From NCBI GenBank assembly GCA_903845935.1, contig CAIMZI010000033.1:1-32588 (forward strand): a stretch of DNA of 32,588 nt. The letters run 5' to 3'. The position numbers and the translations under genes were made by a program. This document shows, one piece after another, positions 1 to 8,019 of the stretch. How positions within the stretch are numbered: the stretch's first letter is position 1; each line of letters opens with the position of its first letter. The notes beneath the pieces are model-generated. The model saw nothing but the letters and a program-made list of their open reading frames with translations. It was not told the origin of the DNA and searched no databases. Source of the DNA: an uncultured beta proteobacterium (GTDB taxonomy: Bacteria > Pseudomonadota > Gammaproteobacteria > Burkholderiales > Burkholderiaceae_C).

Positions 1-970
1 CGCTGCCGCCCTGAACCGCCAAGCTATTGCCCGAGGTAATGCTGAGCTCCTTGGCTACGTTCAGTGTTTTGCCTGCATCCAGCGTGGTGTTGCTTTCCAG
101 CAGGCCGGTGCCAATGCTGGCATTGTCGGTGAAACCCAGAGTGCCCTTGATCCAGTTGAACACGCCGCCTGCGGTAAAGCTGCCGTGCGTCAGCAGGGTT
201 CCACCGTTCAGCGTCAGCATCCCGGCAGTGACGCTGCCGCCGTTGGTCTCCAAGATTTTGCCGCTGTCAATGCTCAGATTGTTTTCGACCGTGAGCGTCT
301 TTCCCGTGCTCAGCGCAGTGTGGCTGTCCAACAGGCCGGAGCCAACGCTGGCATTGCCGGTCAGATTCAACGTGCCCTGGAGCCACTTGAACAGGCCCCC
401 TGCGGTGAAGCTGCCGCTGCTTTGCAGGGTGCCACCGTTAAGCGTCAGCGTTGCGGCTTTCACGCTACCGCCCTGAACCGCCAAGCTCTTGCCCGAGGTG
501 ATGCTGAGGTCCTTGGCTACGTTCAGTGTTTGTCCATCGCCCAGCGTGGTGTTGCTTTCCAGCAGGCCGGTGCCAACGCTGGCATTGTCGGTGAAACCCA
601 GAGTGCCCTTGATCCAGTTGAACGCGGCGCCTGCGGTGAAGCCGCCGCTGCTTTGCAGGGTGCCACCGTTAAGCGTCAGCGTTGCAGCACTGACGCTGCC
701 GCCATTGATTTGCAAGATCGCGTTATTGCCAATGCTCAGGGTGTTGGCAACCTTCAGCGCCATGCCAGAGTCCAGCGTGGTGGTGTTGGCCAGCAGGCCC
801 GTGCCAACGGCTGCATCGCCGGTAAAGCCCAAGACGCCCTTGACCCAATTGAACACACCACCGTTGGCCACAGTGCCACTGGCCAGCTGCAGCGTTCCGC
901 CGTCCAGCTTGACCACGCTGCGTGCGCCTACGCTCAATGATTGTGTGTTGACCAGGCCCGAGTCCAGTAT
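1..970 (-). repeat. Tandem 231-bp coding repeats
   Basis: The anchor ccaccgtt recurs at 201, 432 and 663, exactly 231 bp apart, and a diverged copy (ccgccgtc) lies at about 897. The string ctgaaccgccaagct at 11 recurs at 473, which is two periods. Each unit encodes 77 residues of the reverse-strand repeat protein. Blocks of near-identical DNA alternate with diverged blocks, which suggests recent duplication or gene conversion. Confidence 0.85.
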
Positions 971-1366
971 GTTCAGGCTGCCAGTCTGGCCGGCGCGGGT
1001 GCCGAGCTTCAGCGTGCTTGCGTTATTCCATTGCGAGCCAGCACCGCTGACCGTGGCAGAGGAGCCTGCAGCCGAGCCGATCTCGCCGGTGTAGCTGTTG
1101 ACCACCGCCCCATCGGCAACGTTCAGCGTGCCATTGCCGCGATTGCCAATGGTCAGAGCCGATTGGATATTCCACTGAGAGCCGGTGCCCGTTACGTTCA
1201 GGCTGTCATCGCTTTTGAGATTGACTCCCACATCGCCGTTGAAGCCGTTGACAATCTGGCCTTGGCCAATGCGGCTGGTGGCGGCAAAGGCGGGCGCGAA
1301 GGCCATGAGCAGGCTCAGTGACAGCAGGCTTTTGGCTGGCAGTGGGCTGAAGGACGGTGATTTCAT
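1..1366 (-). CDS. Secreted beta-helix repeat protein (autotransporter/adhesin-like), C-terminus beyond the window
   Basis: The frame is open from ATG at 1366 to the left edge (about 455 residues) and no stop is reached, so the protein is partial. Residues 1-28 form a signal peptide with a hydrophobic core (SLLSLSLLMAF) ending in AFA-ATS. Residues about 30-140 hold two units with the motif GSQWN followed by L(T/K)(I/L)G and G(T/S)LN(V/I), the pattern of T-rich beta-helix repeats seen in autotransporters and related surface proteins. From about residue 150 the protein becomes tandem 77-residue repeats with LTLNGGTL, FTAGG, FNWIKGTLGFT and SVGTGLLESNTTL. It is rich in Gly, Thr, Ser and Asn with no cysteine. 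The start has only a weak ribosome-binding site (TAGG, then a run of seven T), so it is the least certain point. Passenger identity, secretion route (type Va barrel or a PEP-CTERM-type anchor) and ligand cannot be told because the C-terminus is missing. Confidence 0.8.
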   Translation of the reverse strand, partial: MKSPSFSPLPAKSLLSLSLLMAFAPAFAATSRIGQGQIVNGFNGDVGVNLKSDDSLNVTGTGSQWNIQSALTIGNRGNGTLNVADGAVVNSYTGEIGSAAGSSATVSGAGSQWNNASTLKLGTRAGQTGSLNILDSGLVNTQSLSVGARSVVKLDGGTLQLASGTVANGGVFNWVKGVLGFTGDAAVGTGLLANTTTLDSGMALKVANTLSIGNNAILQINGGSVSAATLTLNGGTLQSSGGFTAGAAFNWIKGTLGFTDNASVGTGLLESNTTLGDGQTLNVAKDLSITSGKSLAVQGGSVKAATLTLNGGTLQSSGSFTAGGLFKWLQGTLNLTGNASVGSGLLDSHTALSTGKTLTVENNLSIDSGKILETNGGSVTAGMLTLNGGTLLTHGSFTAGGVFNWIKGTLGFTDNASIGTGLLESNTTLDAGKTLNVAKELSITSGNSLAVQGGS

Positions 1367-1427
1367 GAAAAAAAGCCTATGTCTATGTGCATGAGGCTAT
1401 TGTGCTCAAGTTTGATAAAAATGAATG

Positions 1428-1443
1428 TAGTCCGTTCGGACTA
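1428..1443 (-). terminator. Hairpin at the end of the multicopper oxidase operon
   Basis: On the minus strand, arms TAGTCCG and CGGACTA flank a two-base loop, and the left arm begins with the TAG stop of the cytochrome gene. After the stem comes CATTCATTTTTATC, a loose T-tract. Position and form fit a rho-independent terminator separating this operon from the repeat-protein gene. A second weaker stem (AGCCT/AGGCT followed by seven T) lies at about 1375-1396, just before the next start codon. Confidence 0.55.
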
Positions 1444-2073
1444 ATTTGCACCAGCAGTGGCAAGACAAGTGGGCGGAAACGTCCATGTCGCAGTGTCTGC
1501 GTCCTTGGGCATACCCTGAAATTGCGGGTTCAGTGTGCTCTGAGCAATCCGGATGCCCAGCGGCCAGCGGGCCTTGATAAAGGCCAGCACCTGCAAAATA
1601 TGTTGGTCGGAAAGAACTGCCCCAAACGCATGGCGCACAAGGCCTTGCGCGCTGGCTAGGCCTTCGGACGCTTCTCCCATGTGTCCCGTGCGCACCTTAC
1701 GAAACAGTTCTTCATCGCTGTGTTGCCAGCTGTGTCCGGACTCATCATGTGGCGGAGCCCGCAAGCCTGCATAAGCGTCCTGTGCCTGCCAAAGCGCCTG
1801 CCCCTGCAGTTGACGGCCATGGCAGGAACTGCATTGAATCTTGTAAATTTGCAAACCCGCTCGCACGTCACTGGCCGAAGTGGCATCGGCAAAATGGCCG
1901 CTGCCCTGGGCGGTATCCGCAGCCTGCGCGTCGTTCAGTAGGGATTCAATATCCACGCTTGCCTGGTATTCGATCGGTTCCACGTCGGCTGCAAGGGCCA
2001 GCGTCCCGCCTAAGCACAGCAGGAATGCCAACAGGCCAGGCGCAGCATGCGGAAAAAAGCGCTTAGCTGGCAT
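1441..2073 (-). CDS. Small exported c-type cytochrome
   Basis: The 210-residue product has an N-terminal hydrophobic export signal (residues about 12-29, ending ALA-AD). One haem-binding motif CSSCH covers residues 81-85, and M132 in the stretch RTGHMGE is a candidate axial ligand. It is a class I type monohaem cytochrome acting in the periplasm. A longer frame runs upstream to 2157. ATG at 2073 is preferred because the signal peptide begins there and because this ATG overlaps the stop of the Sco gene (11-bp overlap), the usual sign of translational coupling. As third gene after a multicopper oxidase and a copper chaperone, it probably exchanges electrons with one of them; that role is inferred from neighbours only. 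The partner and redox potential are unknown. Confidence 0.8.
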   Translation of the reverse strand: MPAKRFFPHAAPGLLAFLLCLGGTLALAADVEPIEYQASVDIESLLNDAQAADTAQGSGHFADATSASDVRAGLQIYKIQCSSCHGRQLQGQALWQAQDAYAGLRAPPHDESGHSWQHSDEELFRKVRTGHMGEASEGLASAQGLVRHAFGAVLSDQHILQVLAFIKARWPLGIRIAQSTLNPQFQGMPKDADTATWTFPPTCLATAGAN

Positions 2074-2683
2074 GGCCCTGGAGCAGAGTGGCTCTGAGCT
2101 CCGATCCGAGCCTGTGTCCACCGCTGTCACCCGACAGCAGCTTTCCGAATGAGCCATCGGGCTTCATCCAATACAACAAGGCGCTATGGTCCAGCGTGTA
2201 GCCCTTGCCGGTCTGGCGCTGCTTGCTGTAGACATGGAAGGCCTTGATCGCCTGCTCCGTCTGCGCCTGCGACCCACGCAGCCCCACGATGCGGCTGTCA
2301 AAGGCATTCAGGTACTCGCTGATGCGCTCGGCCGTATCGCGCTCCGGGTCCATGGTGATGAAGAGGGGCTGGATTCTGGCTGCATCCGGTCCGAGCTCGG
2401 CCAGCGCTGCGGCCACCTCGGCCATGACCGTGGAGCACACATCCGGGCAGCTGGTGAAGCCGAAGAAAATCAGTTGCCACTTGCCGATGTAGGTCTTGTC
2501 CGTCACCAGCTTGCCGGAAGCGTCGGCCAGGGCGAACTTGCCGCCTATGGGGACCTTGGCTGTGGCGGCGTTCGGCGCCGCACTGGTTTGCTGGGCCTGA
2601 GTCGACAGGGCGGCCCAGGGCAGAACTGCAGCTGCAAGCCAGGTGGCAATACGCGTACGCATGCCGTTTGAAGCGTGCTTCAT
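2063..2683 (-). CDS. Sco1/SenC-family copper chaperone
   Basis: The 206-residue protein has an N-terminal signal or anchor segment (residues about 12-30) and a thioredoxin-like Sco domain. Copper ligands are visible: C79 and C83 in TSCPDVC, and H166 in YTLDHSALLY. The segment FITMDPERDT (about 108-117) is also typical of the family. Sco proteins bind copper in the periplasm and deliver it, or reducing equivalents, to the CuA site of cytochrome oxidase; some serve other copper enzymes. No oxidase subunit genes lie nearby. The gene starts 11 bp after the multicopper oxidase stop, with GGGCAGGG before the ATG, so delivery of copper to that oxidase is the likely job here. This is inference from the operon. 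An internal ATG at codon 8 has no ribosome-binding site. Confidence 0.9.
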   Translation of the reverse strand: MKHASNGMRTRIATWLAAAVLPWAALSTQAQQTSAAPNAATAKVPIGGKFALADASGKLVTDKTYIGKWQLIFFGFTSCPDVCSTVMAEVAAALAELGPDAARIQPLFITMDPERDTAERISEYLNAFDSRIVGLRGSQAQTEQAIKAFHVYSKQRQTGKGYTLDHSALLYWMKPDGSFGKLLSGDSGGHRLGSELRATLLQGHAS

Positions 2684-2694
2684 ACCCTGCCCGA

Positions 2695-4380
2695 TCAGGG
2701 ATGCGGCAGGACGCGAATCACGGCCATCATGCCGTTGTCCTCATGGCCCAGGATGTGGCAGTGGTAGACGAAGTCACCCACAATCGTTGGCGAGCGGAAG
2801 TCCATCCTGAGCGTGATCGAAGGATAGGGCCCGCTACCCGACCAGGCGGGAATGTCGTAGTCGTCGTACATCTGCGCATCCGCCGCAGACACGGCAACGC
2901 CGTTCACCTGTTGCAACTTGTAGTGGATCTGGTGGAAGTGGAAGGCGTGCACTTCCGGCGAACGGTTCTCAATCGTCCACTGCTCCACCACGCCGTTGGT
3001 GGTGGTGATTGCCGGTGCCATACCCATGGCGAACTTGGTTGGAGTCGCGCCATCGACGGTGATGAAGAAATCCGTCGGGCTTGATGGATCGGCCGGGTTG
3101 GAAATGTTCTCCGAGAAATACAGCTTGCGCTTGGTGCTGATGGGCGCTGCATCCAGCCCCTCAAAGCGCTGCACCCAGGCCTTTTTTGCAGCAGGTATGA
3201 CGGGCAGGCTGGTGCCAGCACGCGAGGTCACGATCTGGGCCATGGTGCGGCTCGGGTCGCTGTCACCGGCCGGGCCGGTCCCAATCGTCTGGGTTTGCAG
3301 CACGGCCGTTTTTACACCCGGCCCAGGCGGCGTAATCACGAACTCGGCGCGCGCTCCGGGCGCCATGGCGATCATGCTGCGAGTGACCGGTTTGCCGACG
3401 CGGGTGCCGTCTTGTGAGCCGGTGGGCACGCCATCGAGTGCCACCACCGACAGCGCCTGCGCCCGGCCATCATACAAAATCTGGAAATCCAGAATCGAAT
3501 CAGCGGCCGAATTCACCACACGCCACAACTCCGGCTGACCCGCCTTCATCTCGATCACGGGGGACGGTGCGATGACACCCGCTACGTAATTGATGGGCAC
3601 ATTGTTGAGCGAGATATCCCAGGTGGGGACGATTTGACCGAACGCGTCCTTGAGTCCCGGTGCCACGGCGGCACCCACGGTATTGGAGTCGCGCATCACC
3701 AGCACGCGGGCCGGTAGGCCCACCACCGAGCTCTGAAAGTTCTCCAGACCATCGACAATGAAAACGCCAGAGCCTCCACCCAGCAGCGCACTCTCGGCCA
3801 AGCCGTGCAGATGAGTGTGGTACCAGTACATGCCGGGCGGCTCGTCGGCCGGAATGGCAATGTTGTACTGGAAGGTGTCGCCGGAGTTGATCACCGTGTC
3901 CACCACGTCATCCGACTGGCAGGCGGGAGACACCAGGGTTCCGTGGAAGTGCAGGTTCAATGAGGAGTCAAAAACCGTCGACTCACCGCAGGCGGTTTTC
4001 ACCGTCCCCATCAGGCTGCCCTTTGGAACCCGGTTGGTCAGGTTCAGCGTGAAGGTGTCGCCAGGCTTCACATGCAGGGTTGGGTTGACATAGCCCTCGG
4101 GCGTGACAAAGCAAAATTGCGTGGCGCCACTGGCATTCAGTCCGGTGAAATAGCTGGCGTTGACCAGCAGTCGGCCGTTGGCGGAATACAGGTCCATGGG
4201 CGGCAGCACCTTGCCACCGGCGGGCAGTTGCAGGCAGGGCGATGGGCTTCCGGTCGCTAGCGTTTTAGCACCCTGGGCGATGGTTCCCTGATCCAATGCG
4301 CCTGCCGCGCCTACGCTGAAGGTCGCCAGGCACAAGGCCAGCGACAGGCTAATCGCTAGGGGTTCAGACCAAGTTTTCAT
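2695..4380 (-). CDS. Three-domain multicopper oxidase (laccase-like)
   Basis: The product is 561 residues from ATG at 4380, chosen because a clean signal peptide (MKTWSEPLA, then a hydrophobic core, AAGA) begins there. In-frame upstream starts at 4392 and 4413 (GTG) would only add polar residues. All four copper-binding blocks are present: HFHG (about 144-147), WYHTHLHG (about 186-193), HAFHFHQIH near 480, and HCHILGHEDNGM with its cysteine at about 541. The Met ten residues after that Cys is the type 1 axial ligand. The enzyme should couple one-electron oxidation of a substrate to reduction of O2 to water in the periplasm. Substrate (phenolic, Cu(I), Mn(II) or other) cannot be read from the sequence; there is no Met-rich insert like that of CueO. 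First gene of an operon with sco and a cytochrome c. Confidence 0.9.
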   Translation of the reverse strand: MKTWSEPLAISLSLALCLATFSVGAAGALDQGTIAQGAKTLATGSPSPCLQLPAGGKVLPPMDLYSANGRLLVNASYFTGLNASGATQFCFVTPEGYVNPTLHVKPGDTFTLNLTNRVPKGSLMGTVKTACGESTVFDSSLNLHFHGTLVSPACQSDDVVDTVINSGDTFQYNIAIPADEPPGMYWYHTHLHGLAESALLGGGSGVFIVDGLENFQSSVVGLPARVLVMRDSNTVGAAVAPGLKDAFGQIVPTWDISLNNVPINYVAGVIAPSPVIEMKAGQPELWRVVNSAADSILDFQILYDGRAQALSVVALDGVPTGSQDGTRVGKPVTRSMIAMAPGARAEFVITPPGPGVKTAVLQTQTIGTGPAGDSDPSRTMAQIVTSRAGTSLPVIPAAKKAWVQRFEGLDAAPISTKRKLYFSENISNPADPSSPTDFFITVDGATPTKFAMGMAPAITTTNGVVEQWTIENRSPEVHAFHFHQIHYKLQQVNGVAVSAADAQMYDDYDIPAWSGSGPYPSITLRMDFRSPTIVGDFVYHCHILGHEDNGMMAVIRVLPHP

Positions 4381-4479
4381 TTCAACATCCATTTTTTCAT
4401 TTTGCCGATCCACATTCGCAACGTATGCTCAACTATTGCGCAGGCGGTGGTTTTTTGTAATACCTTGAAACGCATATTT

Positions 4480-4503
4480 CGAATACCGTTTTGCCGGTAT
4501 TCG
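4480..4503. promoter_or_regulatory. Perfect 9-bp inverted repeat in a divergent promoter region
   Basis: Arms CGAATACCG and CGGTATTCG are separated by six bases (TTTTGC). Two extra TTCGAA palindromes sit at 4478-4483 and 4504-4509. The site is in the 263-bp gap between the multicopper oxidase start (4380, minus) and the sensor kinase start (4644, plus), which contains no gene. It could be an operator for a dimeric regulator; a transcribed stem-loop is possible, but no T-tract follows. The cognate regulator is unknown. Confidence 0.5.
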
Positions 4504-4643
4504 TTCGAAAAATAGGGGTTGCCGGTGCAGCTGTGTGAACTGCGCCAACAGGCCCCAGCCTGTGCCCATAAGCGGTATGCTCGGCCGAGACACCCGTTGC
4601 GACCGAGTCCTTGGCCGGTTCGGGTCATAAACAAGGGTCAACA

Positions 4644-7600
4644 ATGCAGGCAAGCAGGATGGCAGGGCATGGGATAGGGCGCAGGCTGCTGGCGGGCTTG
4701 TTGCTATTGAACGCCCTGGCCCTTGCCTGGATGGCCCTGGACCTATCCGGCAGCCGCCAGAACCACGAGGAACAGGCCCGCCTGGCCTCAAGAAACATGG
4801 CACTGGCGCTGGACCAGAACGTCAGCGCCAGTGCCGAAAAGATCGATCTGGTGCTGCTGACCGCGGTGGATTTTTTGCAAGACCGTTTGCGCGCGGGTCA
4901 ACCGCTGCTAGGCCCGGAAATCAATGCCTTTTTTCAGACCCAGCAGGAGCGCGTTCCGGAGTTGGAGGGCATCAGGGCCAGCGACGCCAGCGGAAGCGTG
5001 TTGTGGGGTGTCGATGTCAGGCCGCAGGACAAGGCCAGCTGGGCCAGTCGTGATTTTTTCACCAGCCTGCAAACGGGTGCGCAGAGCGGCATGCTAGTTT
5101 CTGACCCGGTTCTGGGCCGGGTGACGCGGCGCTGGGTGATTGCCTTTGCGCGGGCCTACAACCATCCGGATGGCAGCTTCGCCGGTATCGTGGCGGCATC
5201 GGTGCCGGTGGAGTACCTGGAGAGCCTGCTCTCCAGCATGGAGCTTGGCAAGTTTGGCACCGCCGTGCTGCGCGATTCCAAGCAGGGCCTGATCGTCCGT
5301 TACCCCAAGGTGGATGGTCCCTCGGGCGTCATTGGACACAATGTGTTTTCCCCGGAGCTGGCCGCCGCCATTGCCTCGGGTGAACGCACGGTGACCTACC
5401 ATGCGCTCAAAACGTCCGACGGCGTGGAGCGCATCGATACCTACCGTCGCCTGGGCAAGCTGCCGTTTCACCTGCTGGCAGGTCTGGGCGCGCCGGACTA
5501 CCTGCGTGACTTTGAGCGCGAGCTCGGCATTCGTGCTGCGCAATGGCTGGTGTTTCTGCTGATCACGTCGTCTGGCGCCTGGATGATCTGGCGCGCCATT
5601 TTGCGCACGGCAATGGAAAACGAGCGCAGCAGTGCCCTGCTGCGCGGCGCCAGCGATGGCATTCATGTGCTCGATGGCAATGGCAATCTGGTGGAGGCCA
5701 GCGACTCCTTTTACGACATGCTGGGCTATGGCCGCGAAGAGGGCATGGCCCTGAATATCCGCGATTGGGATGCGCAATTTCCACAGGCCCAAATCGGGAC
5801 GATTGTCCATAGCCTGATGCAGGAGGGGCGGACCAGTCTGGTGACCCGTCACCGCAGAAAGGATGGCTCGGAGTTCCCGGTTGAGGTCAGTGTGCTGCCC
5901 ATGCTCATGCATGGCAAGAAACTGCTGTTTGCCTCGGCCCGCGATATCACGGACCGCGTGCAGGCAGAGGCGCAACTGCAGCAAAGCCATGACCTGCTGA
6001 GCAAGATTTCTGACCAGGTACCCGGCGTTTTGTTCAAGGCCTGCATGGATGCAGGTGGCCATTTCTCGGTGCCGTTTTCCAGCAAGGCCGGCGCCGAGCT
6101 GTTTGGCCTGGCTTCCGGCGCGCTCAGAGAAGACGCCGGCGCCTTGTTCGCCATGGTGGCGCCGGCCGACCGTGCGGAGTTTTTTGCCTCGGTGCAGCGC
6201 TCGGCCATCACCTTGATGGACTGGGTCGGTGAGTTCCGTGTCGAGCTGCCTGGCAAGGGTTTGTGCTGGCGCCTGGGTCAGGCACGTCCGGAGCGGCAGG
6301 CCGATGGCAGCACGCTGTGGTACGGCTTTATTGCCGACGCCACCGAACGGGTCGAGGCGCAAAGCCAGCTGCGCGAACTCAACGAATCGCTGGAGCTGCG
6401 TGTGGCCGAGCGCACGCAGGAACTGGCCCTGGCCCTGCAAAGCGCCGAATTGGCCAACCGCAGCCGCGGTGAGTTTCTGGCCAATACCAGCCATGAAATC
6501 CGCACACCCATGAACTCGGTGCTGGGCATGGTGTATCTGGCGCTGAAGACCAATACCGACCCGCAGCAGCGCGAATACCTGGAGCGGATTCAGAGCGCCG
6601 GTGTGCACCTGATGCGCATCATTGACGACATTCTGGATTTCTCCAAGATCGACGCCGGCAAGCTGCAGCTGGAAATCGCCGGTTTCAATCTGGACCAGGC
6701 ACTAGAACAGCTGCTGCGGCTGACCGAGGGTAGGGCGCAGGAAAAGGGCTTGAGTCTGCGCCTGGAGAAGGAGGCGGACGTGCCGACCCTGCTGCAGGGA
6801 GACGCCTTGCGCATCGAGCAAATTCTGCTCAACTTCATCAACAACGCCATCAAGTTCACCGAGCAGGGTGGCGTGCTGCTCAAGGTGCTTTGCCTGCAGC
6901 GCAACGAGGACTGTTGCACGCTGAGCTTTGAAGTGACAGACACCGGGGTCGGGCTGACGGCCGAGGCAGTGTCACGCCTATTCCAGTCGTTTGAGCAGGG
7001 CGACAAGTCCACGACGCGCCGTTTTGGTGGCACCGGCCTGGGTCTGGCCATTTGCCGCCAGCTGGCGCATTTGATGGAGGGCGAGGTCGGCGTCAGCAGC
7101 ACGCCTGGCAAGGGCAGCCTTTTTTGGTTTCGGGCGCAGTTTCCGATTGCCGAAACGGTGTCGCGCTTGGCGGACGGTGGCGGCGATCTGCAGCAGGCCA
7201 TGGATGCCTTGCATGGCAAGAGCATGCTGGTGGTGGACGACAACGCGTTCAATTTGGATGTGGCGCGAGGCCTGCTGGAAGACCTGGGCGTGCAGGTGCG
7301 CACCGCCGCCAACGGTTCGCTGGCCCTGGACATGCTGCGCCAGCAGCGCTGTGACTGCGTGCTGATGGACGTGCAGATGCCGGTCATGGATGGCTATGAG
7401 GCCACCCGTTTGATCCGCGCCGAACCCGCGCTGCAGGGCCAGGTGGTGATTGCCATGACCGCCAATGTCAGCGGTGCGGACCAGCTCCGGTGTCTGCAGG
7501 TCGGCATGCAGGATGTCATCAAAAAACCTATCGATCCGGCACGCATGTTCAAGACCCTGGCGCATTGGACCGGTGTTGCAAGCGCCGTCGATCGGCCCGC

Positions 7601-8000
7601 AGAGCCGCCGTCAGCGCTCAGCAGCCCCGAGCCGACGCCGGATGCGCTCGATGCGCTGCCGCAGTGGGACGCGCAGGCCTTGCAGAAGTTGATGGGCAAT
7701 AAACCAGCGGCTCACGGCAAGTTGCTGCAGACCTTTGTGAACAGTGCCACGCAGTCCCTGGCCCAGATGGCTGACGCTAGCGCAGCCCAAGACTGCGCCA
7801 AGTTGGCCGCCCTGGGCCACAAGCTCAAGTCCTCGGCCCGTTCCGTGGGTGGCATGCGACTGGGTGGCCTGTGCGAAGCCCTGGAGATGGCGGGTCTGGC
7901 CGGCAACGCGCAGGATTGCACGCAATGGGTGGGACGTGTCGAGCAGGCATTTATAGCCGTACAGGAACACATACAGCAACACATCCAGGCGCAGACCTAG
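4644..8000 (+). CDS. Hybrid sensor histidine kinase (Cache-PAS-PAS-HisKA-HATPase-REC-Hpt)
   Basis: The 1118-residue inner-membrane kinase starts at ATG 4644, preceded by AAGGGTC; an upstream in-frame TTG at 4611 has no such site. Order: transmembrane segment (about 12-33), periplasmic double-Cache-like sensor (about 40-285), second transmembrane segment (about 300-318), PAS (about 325-440), a second PAS-like region (about 455-570), HisKA with phospho-acceptor H617 in SHEIRTPMN, HATPase with N box NFINNAIKF and G boxes DTGVGL and GTGLGLAI, receiver with D909 in MDVQMP, and Hpt with H1059 in GHKLKSS. All phosphorelay residues are intact, so it can carry a complete internal His-Asp-His relay. 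No separate response regulator lies beside it, so the output partner is elsewhere. It is divergent from the copper-protein operon, which might be a target; that link is a guess. The ligand is unknown. Confidence 0.93.
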   Translation: MQASRMAGHGIGRRLLAGLLLLNALALAWMALDLSGSRQNHEEQARLASRNMALALDQNVSASAEKIDLVLLTAVDFLQDRLRAGQPLLGPEINAFFQTQQERVPELEGIRASDASGSVLWGVDVRPQDKASWASRDFFTSLQTGAQSGMLVSDPVLGRVTRRWVIAFARAYNHPDGSFAGIVAASVPVEYLESLLSSMELGKFGTAVLRDSKQGLIVRYPKVDGPSGVIGHNVFSPELAAAIASGERTVTYHALKTSDGVERIDTYRRLGKLPFHLLAGLGAPDYLRDFERELGIRAAQWLVFLLITSSGAWMIWRAILRTAMENERSSALLRGASDGIHVLDGNGNLVEASDSFYDMLGYGREEGMALNIRDWDAQFPQAQIGTIVHSLMQEGRTSLVTRHRRKDGSEFPVEVSVLPMLMHGKKLLFASARDITDRVQAEAQLQQSHDLLSKISDQVPGVLFKACMDAGGHFSVPFSSKAGAELFGLASGALREDAGALFAMVAPADRAEFFASVQRSAITLMDWVGEFRVELPGKGLCWRLGQARPERQADGSTLWYGFIADATERVEAQSQLRELNESLELRVAERTQELALALQSAELANRSRGEFLANTSHEIRTPMNSVLGMVYLALKTNTDPQQREYLERIQSAGVHLMRIIDDILDFSKIDAGKLQLEIAGFNLDQALEQLLRLTEGRAQEKGLSLRLEKEADVPTLLQGDALRIEQILLNFINNAIKFTEQGGVLLKVLCLQRNEDCCTLSFEVTDTGVGLTAEAVSRLFQSFEQGDKSTTRRFGGTGLGLAICRQLAHLMEGEVGVSSTPGKGSLFWFRAQFPIAETVSRLADGGGDLQQAMDALHGKSMLVVDDNAFNLDVARGLLEDLGVQVRTAANGSLALDMLRQQRCDCVLMDVQMPVMDGYEATRLIRAEPALQGQVVIAMTANVSGADQLRCLQVGMQDVIKKPIDPARMFKTLAHWTGVASAVDRPAEPPSALSSPEPTPDALDALPQWDAQALQKLMGNKPAAHGKLLQTFVNSATQSLAQMADASAAQDCAKLAALGHKLKSSARSVGGMRLGGLCEALEMAGLAGNAQDCTQWVGRVEQAFIAVQEHIQQHIQAQT

Positions 8001-8004
8001 CCGC

Positions 8005-8019
8005 CTCGCTGCTAGCGAG
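8005..8019. terminator. Short hairpin between convergent genes
   Basis: Arms CTCGCT and AGCGAG with a three-base loop (GCT) occupy the 19-bp gap between the kinase stop (8000) and the transglutaminase-like stop (8020). No T-tract follows on either strand, so it is at most a weak bidirectional terminator. Confidence 0.35.

Noticed and set aside
1..970. Tandem repeats considered as a CRISPR array or satellite
   Set aside because: Units are 231 bp, in frame and translated into a regular 77-residue beta-helix repeat, with no short repeat-spacer pattern.
27..1394. Several overlapping forward-strand open frames with Pro/Val/Leu- or Ala/Gln-rich products
   Set aside because: They are antisense to the reverse-strand repeat gene, repeat with the same 231-bp period, and have no sensible domain or start signal.
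5094..6608. Reverse-strand open frame of about 500 codons inside the sensor kinase gene
   Set aside because: It is opposite to the Cache and PAS coding region with clear motifs on the plus strand. The product is His/Gln/Arg-rich and looks like the mirror of a GC-rich gene.
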